A stretch of 64,000 nt of DNA from Streptomyces sp. HB132 (GTDB taxonomy: Bacteria; Actinomycetota; Actinomycetes; Streptomycetales; Streptomycetaceae). Position numbers and translations under genes: made by a program. The notes beneath the pieces are model-generated. The model worked only from the letters and a program-made list of their open reading frames with translations, was not told where the DNA came from and did no database searches. Every line of letters begins with the position of its first letter. The first letter of the stretch is position 1. Where the stretch lies: contig NZ_JAFBGA010000008.1 of assembly GCF_016909575.1 (NCBI RefSeq), positions 343,137-407,136 on the forward strand, given 5' to 3'. This document shows positions 62,028-64,000 of the stretch, in pieces.

Positions 62028-63182
62028 ATGGCGTTGACATCGGCAGCGGTTGCGGCTGAGTTGGAGGCTGCGAGCAAGGTCGGGGATCCCGCGGCTGACA
62101 CGCTGGTGACCGACCTCCTCGAGAACAGGGAGGTCGACGGGATCAACGCCCTGTTCCGGACGATCGGAACGCTCAAGCCCGACACGGATATGTCACGGCT
62201 TCCCGATCGGCTGGCCCAGTTCCTGCGGGAGGCAGCTACCCCGCCGCCGGATTGGAGCGAGGCAGACGTCAAGGCCGCCGAGGGCTTCTTCGGCCACCAC
62301 CACGGCACCGCCTCGATGCTGCAGGGCATCGTCGGCCTCATCGGCACCTACCTCGCACCCACTGGGGCATTCACCCTGCGCTCCACCGGCCGCCTCGGAG
62401 GTGTCGAGGGACCGGGCCGAAGGCTGTCGCAGTCCTCTCGCCTGTTCATCGACATGGGCAACAAGAACGCCATGCGCGACGGAACCCTGGCAGCCATGGC
62501 CACGAAGGTGCGCCTCGTGCACGCCTCGGTACGGCAACTGCACAAGCAGAGCGGCCAGTGGGACTACGACAAGTGGGGCGAGCCGGTCTCCCAGAAGTAC
62601 ACCACCGGCGCAGCCTGTATCTTCAGCACCCAGATCCTGCAGGGCATGAGGAACCTCGGCATCGATGTCTCCGCCGACGACGCCCGCGGCTTCATGTGCG
62701 CCTGGCACTACGTCAACCACTACCTCGGCACGCCGGAGAAGTGGCAGCTGCCCAAGGACGCCGACGAGGCCGAGCGGCTGTGGAACCAGGAGCGGGAGAC
62801 GGAGTGGAAGAAGACCGACGACGGTGTCTTCATGACCGCCCAGGCCATCAAGTTCTACCGCGATCTCCTGAAGCCCGGAGCCAGTGACGCCTACATTGCG
62901 CTGACCCGCGTTGCGCTCACCGACAAGTACGCGGACATGGCCGACTTGCCCAAGAGCCCCCTCGACCTCGCGGGCAAGCCGCTCGCTGCGGGCCACGGCC
63001 TCGTCAGCGGAACGGCCGGCGGCCTCTTCGGAGGAGCCGCCCAGCGGACCGTCGGCGTCAACCCATACAAGGACCTCCTGGGAGTCGCCTCGAAGGCGTT
63101 CAACGAGATCGAGCAGTACGCACTCACCCACGACCAGGACGACCAGCCTCAGATGCACCAAGAACTCGACGACGACCGCTGA
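62028..63182 (+). CDS. MpaB/latex-clearing-protein-type oxygenase (DUF2236)
   Basis: 384 residues, mainly helical. TKVRLVHASVRQLHKQS, SQKYTTGAACIFSTQILQGM and FMCAWHYVNHYLGTPEK hold the conserved Arg/His positions of the MpaB/rubber-oxygenase catalytic domain, a b-type haem fold. Known members cleave polyisoprene or oxidise meroterpenoid side chains. There is no Tat signal, so unlike secreted Lcp it is probably intracellular. ATG 62028 has GGAG seven bases in front. Confidence 0.82.
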   Translation: MALTSAAVAAELEAASKVGDPAADTLVTDLLENREVDGINALFRTIGTLKPDTDMSRLPDRLAQFLREAATPPPDWSEADVKAAEGFFGHHHGTASMLQGIVGLIGTYLAPTGAFTLRSTGRLGGVEGPGRRLSQSSRLFIDMGNKNAMRDGTLAAMATKVRLVHASVRQLHKQSGQWDYDKWGEPVSQKYTTGAACIFSTQILQGMRNLGIDVSADDARGFMCAWHYVNHYLGTPEKWQLPKDADEAERLWNQERETEWKKTDDGVFMTAQAIKFYRDLLKPGASDAYIALTRVALTDKYADMADLPKSPLDLAGKPLAAGHGLVSGTAGGLFGGAAQRTVGVNPYKDLLGVASKAFNEIEQYALTHDQDDQPQMHQELDDDR

Positions 63183-63294
63183 CCACCGGTCATACGGCCT
63201 AATGGAGCCGCCAAGCGCACTGGAGTATCGCGCTTGGCGGCTGCGGCTTCTCACACAGGCTCAAGGCGGAGGCAACTGAACCCTCTGCCCCAGT

Positions 63295-63657
63295 TCAGCT
63301 CAACACGCTGAACTTGACAGAGAAGCCTTCGGTGACCAGTGCGGTGTAGGCGTTGGTCAGGATCTGGTGACGACAGCGCACGCCCCAGGGAACGGCCTGC
63401 TCGGTCCCCTCCAGGGGAGGCATCCGGTACTGCTCGGACCAGGCTTCGGACGCCGTCTGCTCCTCGGCGCGCTTCGCCTTGAGCCAGGCGGCCTTGTCCT
63501 GCTCGTCGCCTTCGTTCGAGGCGCGCCAGCAGTCGGTGCTTATCTGCACTTCACCTGAACGAGTGCCTCGCTCGCCGCTTGCGTACGCGCTCACTCGCGC
63601 GGTGCGGCGGCTCGGGGCCGCTGTCCATCGGCCCTTACGGCATGTGGACGGTTCCAC
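63295..63657 (-). CDS. Hypothetical protein (about 120 aa)
   Basis: The C-terminal 85 residues (SGEVQISTDCWRASNEGDEQ, DKAAWLKAKRAEEQTASEAW, YRMPPLEGTEQAVPWGVRCR, HQILTNAYTALV) look like a real soluble protein, with a substrate-like charged pattern; the first 35 residues are low-complexity and may not be translated (a GTG near 63560 is possible). No family recognised. Confidence 0.45.
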   Translation of the reverse strand: MEPSTCRKGRWTAAPSRRTARVSAYASGERGTRSGEVQISTDCWRASNEGDEQDKAAWLKAKRAEEQTASEAWSEQYRMPPLEGTEQAVPWGVRCRHQILTNAYTALVTEGFSVKFSVLS

Positions 63658-63729
63658 ATGGGCAAGTAGCCGTTGTCAGGAGCGCTACCAGAGCCTGGCT
63701 AAGGCTCCTCCTCGGGTGGAACATGGGGC

Positions 63730-63924
63730 ATGGACTTTTTCGATGCCGAAGGCACGTGGTGGCTGCCCGGACGGCAGGCAGAAGCCGTCGCTGGCAAGCT
63801 GATCTTTGATCCGGATGGGCTGAAACTCACCACCTACGGATCACTTCACGCCGTCAAAGCGCTGGAGCCCGGTGGACTGACACCGCTGGAGCTCGTCCGG
63901 GTAACGGGACTGCTGCACGAATAG
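63730..63924 (+). pseudogene. N-terminal fragment resembling ApeA (HEPN anti-phage protein)
   Basis: 64 codons beginning MDFFDAEGTWWLPGRQAEAV, then GKLIFDPDGLKLTTYGSL, the opening of the ApeA N-terminal domain (F-G-WWLP...V-G-L-F...G). The frame ends after LVRVTGLLHE at 63924, far short of the usual several hundred residues, and an IS3-type transposase starts 48 bp on. Probably an anti-phage gene cut by the insertion. Confidence 0.5.
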
Positions 63925-63972
63925 GTGACACCTGACCTGGCTTGCTGAGAGGCGGCCTGGAAGGATGTCGCA

Positions 63973-64000
63973 GTGCCCAAGCCGTATCCCAAGGAGTTCC
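63973..64000 (+). CDS. Start of an IS3-family transposase OrfA (partial, runs off window)
   Basis: GTG 63973 begins MPKPYPKEF, the usual start of streptomycete IS3-type OrfA (a helix-turn-helix protein), behind GGAAGGA. Only nine codons are in the window. The element's left end should lie between 63925 and 63972. Confidence 0.55.

Overview
This is about 64 kb of very GC-rich actinobacterial DNA. Codon use, gene families (Sfp-type phosphopantetheinyl transferase, LacI and TetR regulators, a GH109-type secreted oxidoreductase, a KimA-type permease, a DUF6207-like remnant) and the many decayed insertion sequences all point to a Streptomyces chromosome, probably an accessory or arm region. All calls are from reading the sequence by eye; no database search was possible.

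Region 1 (1-10.2 kb, + strand then one - gene): the 3' end of a non-ribosomal peptide synthetase system. A partial A-T-E protein is translationally coupled to a two-module C-A-T-C-A-T protein with a terminal thioester reductase, so the product should leave as a peptide aldehyde (or alcohol) with a D residue upstream of the last two residues. A phosphopantetheinyl transferase follows convergently. Region 2 (10.4-19.5 kb, all -): a LacI-controlled catabolic operon with an FAD oxidoreductase, a hydantoinase/oxoprolinase-type protein, a HExxH protein, a permease and a Tat-exported beta-propeller hydrolase, plus a separate SDR.

Region 3 (20.1-33.6 kb, all +) is the centrepiece: a compact phosphonate gene cluster with RiPP features. 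PEP mutase, phosphonopyruvate decarboxylase and an iron alcohol dehydrogenase would give 2-hydroxyethylphosphonate. A TauD-type dioxygenase, a glycerate-kinase homologue, an Ldh2-type dehydrogenase and a class V aminotransferase repeat the early dehydrophos logic (hydroxylation, phosphorylation, oxidation, transamination) and would give a serine-type 1-aminophosphonate. FomA- and FomB-like kinases suggest reversible phosphonate phosphorylation as self-protection, and three ABC genes suggest export. The late dehydrophos genes (tRNA-dependent peptidyl transferases, O-methyltransferase) are absent. In their place the cluster opens with a DNA-polymerase-beta-type nucleotidyltransferase that carries a C-terminal PqqD-like RiPP recognition element, followed by a 17-residue ORF with a strong ribosome site and a 14-bp hairpin behind it. 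My best hypothesis is a ribosomal peptide-phosphonate conjugate, conceptually like microcin C.

Region 4 (33.7-45 kb): a GVYG-repeat coiled-coil protein, a secreted NEW3-type protein beside a GH109-like enzyme, a KimA-like K+ permease, an orphan SUKH immunity protein, a cytochrome P450 and small hypothetical genes. Region 5 (45-52.5 kb): TetR plus an ABC/FtsX-type exporter set among a graveyard of IS630, IS5, DnaC, DnaB-N and conjugative coupling-protein remnants. Region 6 (52.5-64 kb): a BisC-type molybdoenzyme, an EF-hand protein, a twice-frameshifted ltrA, a polyprenyl synthase convergent with a desaturase-like amine oxidase, a secreted lectin-like protein, an MpaB-type oxygenase, an ApeA-like defence fragment, and the first codons of an IS3-type transposase at the window edge.
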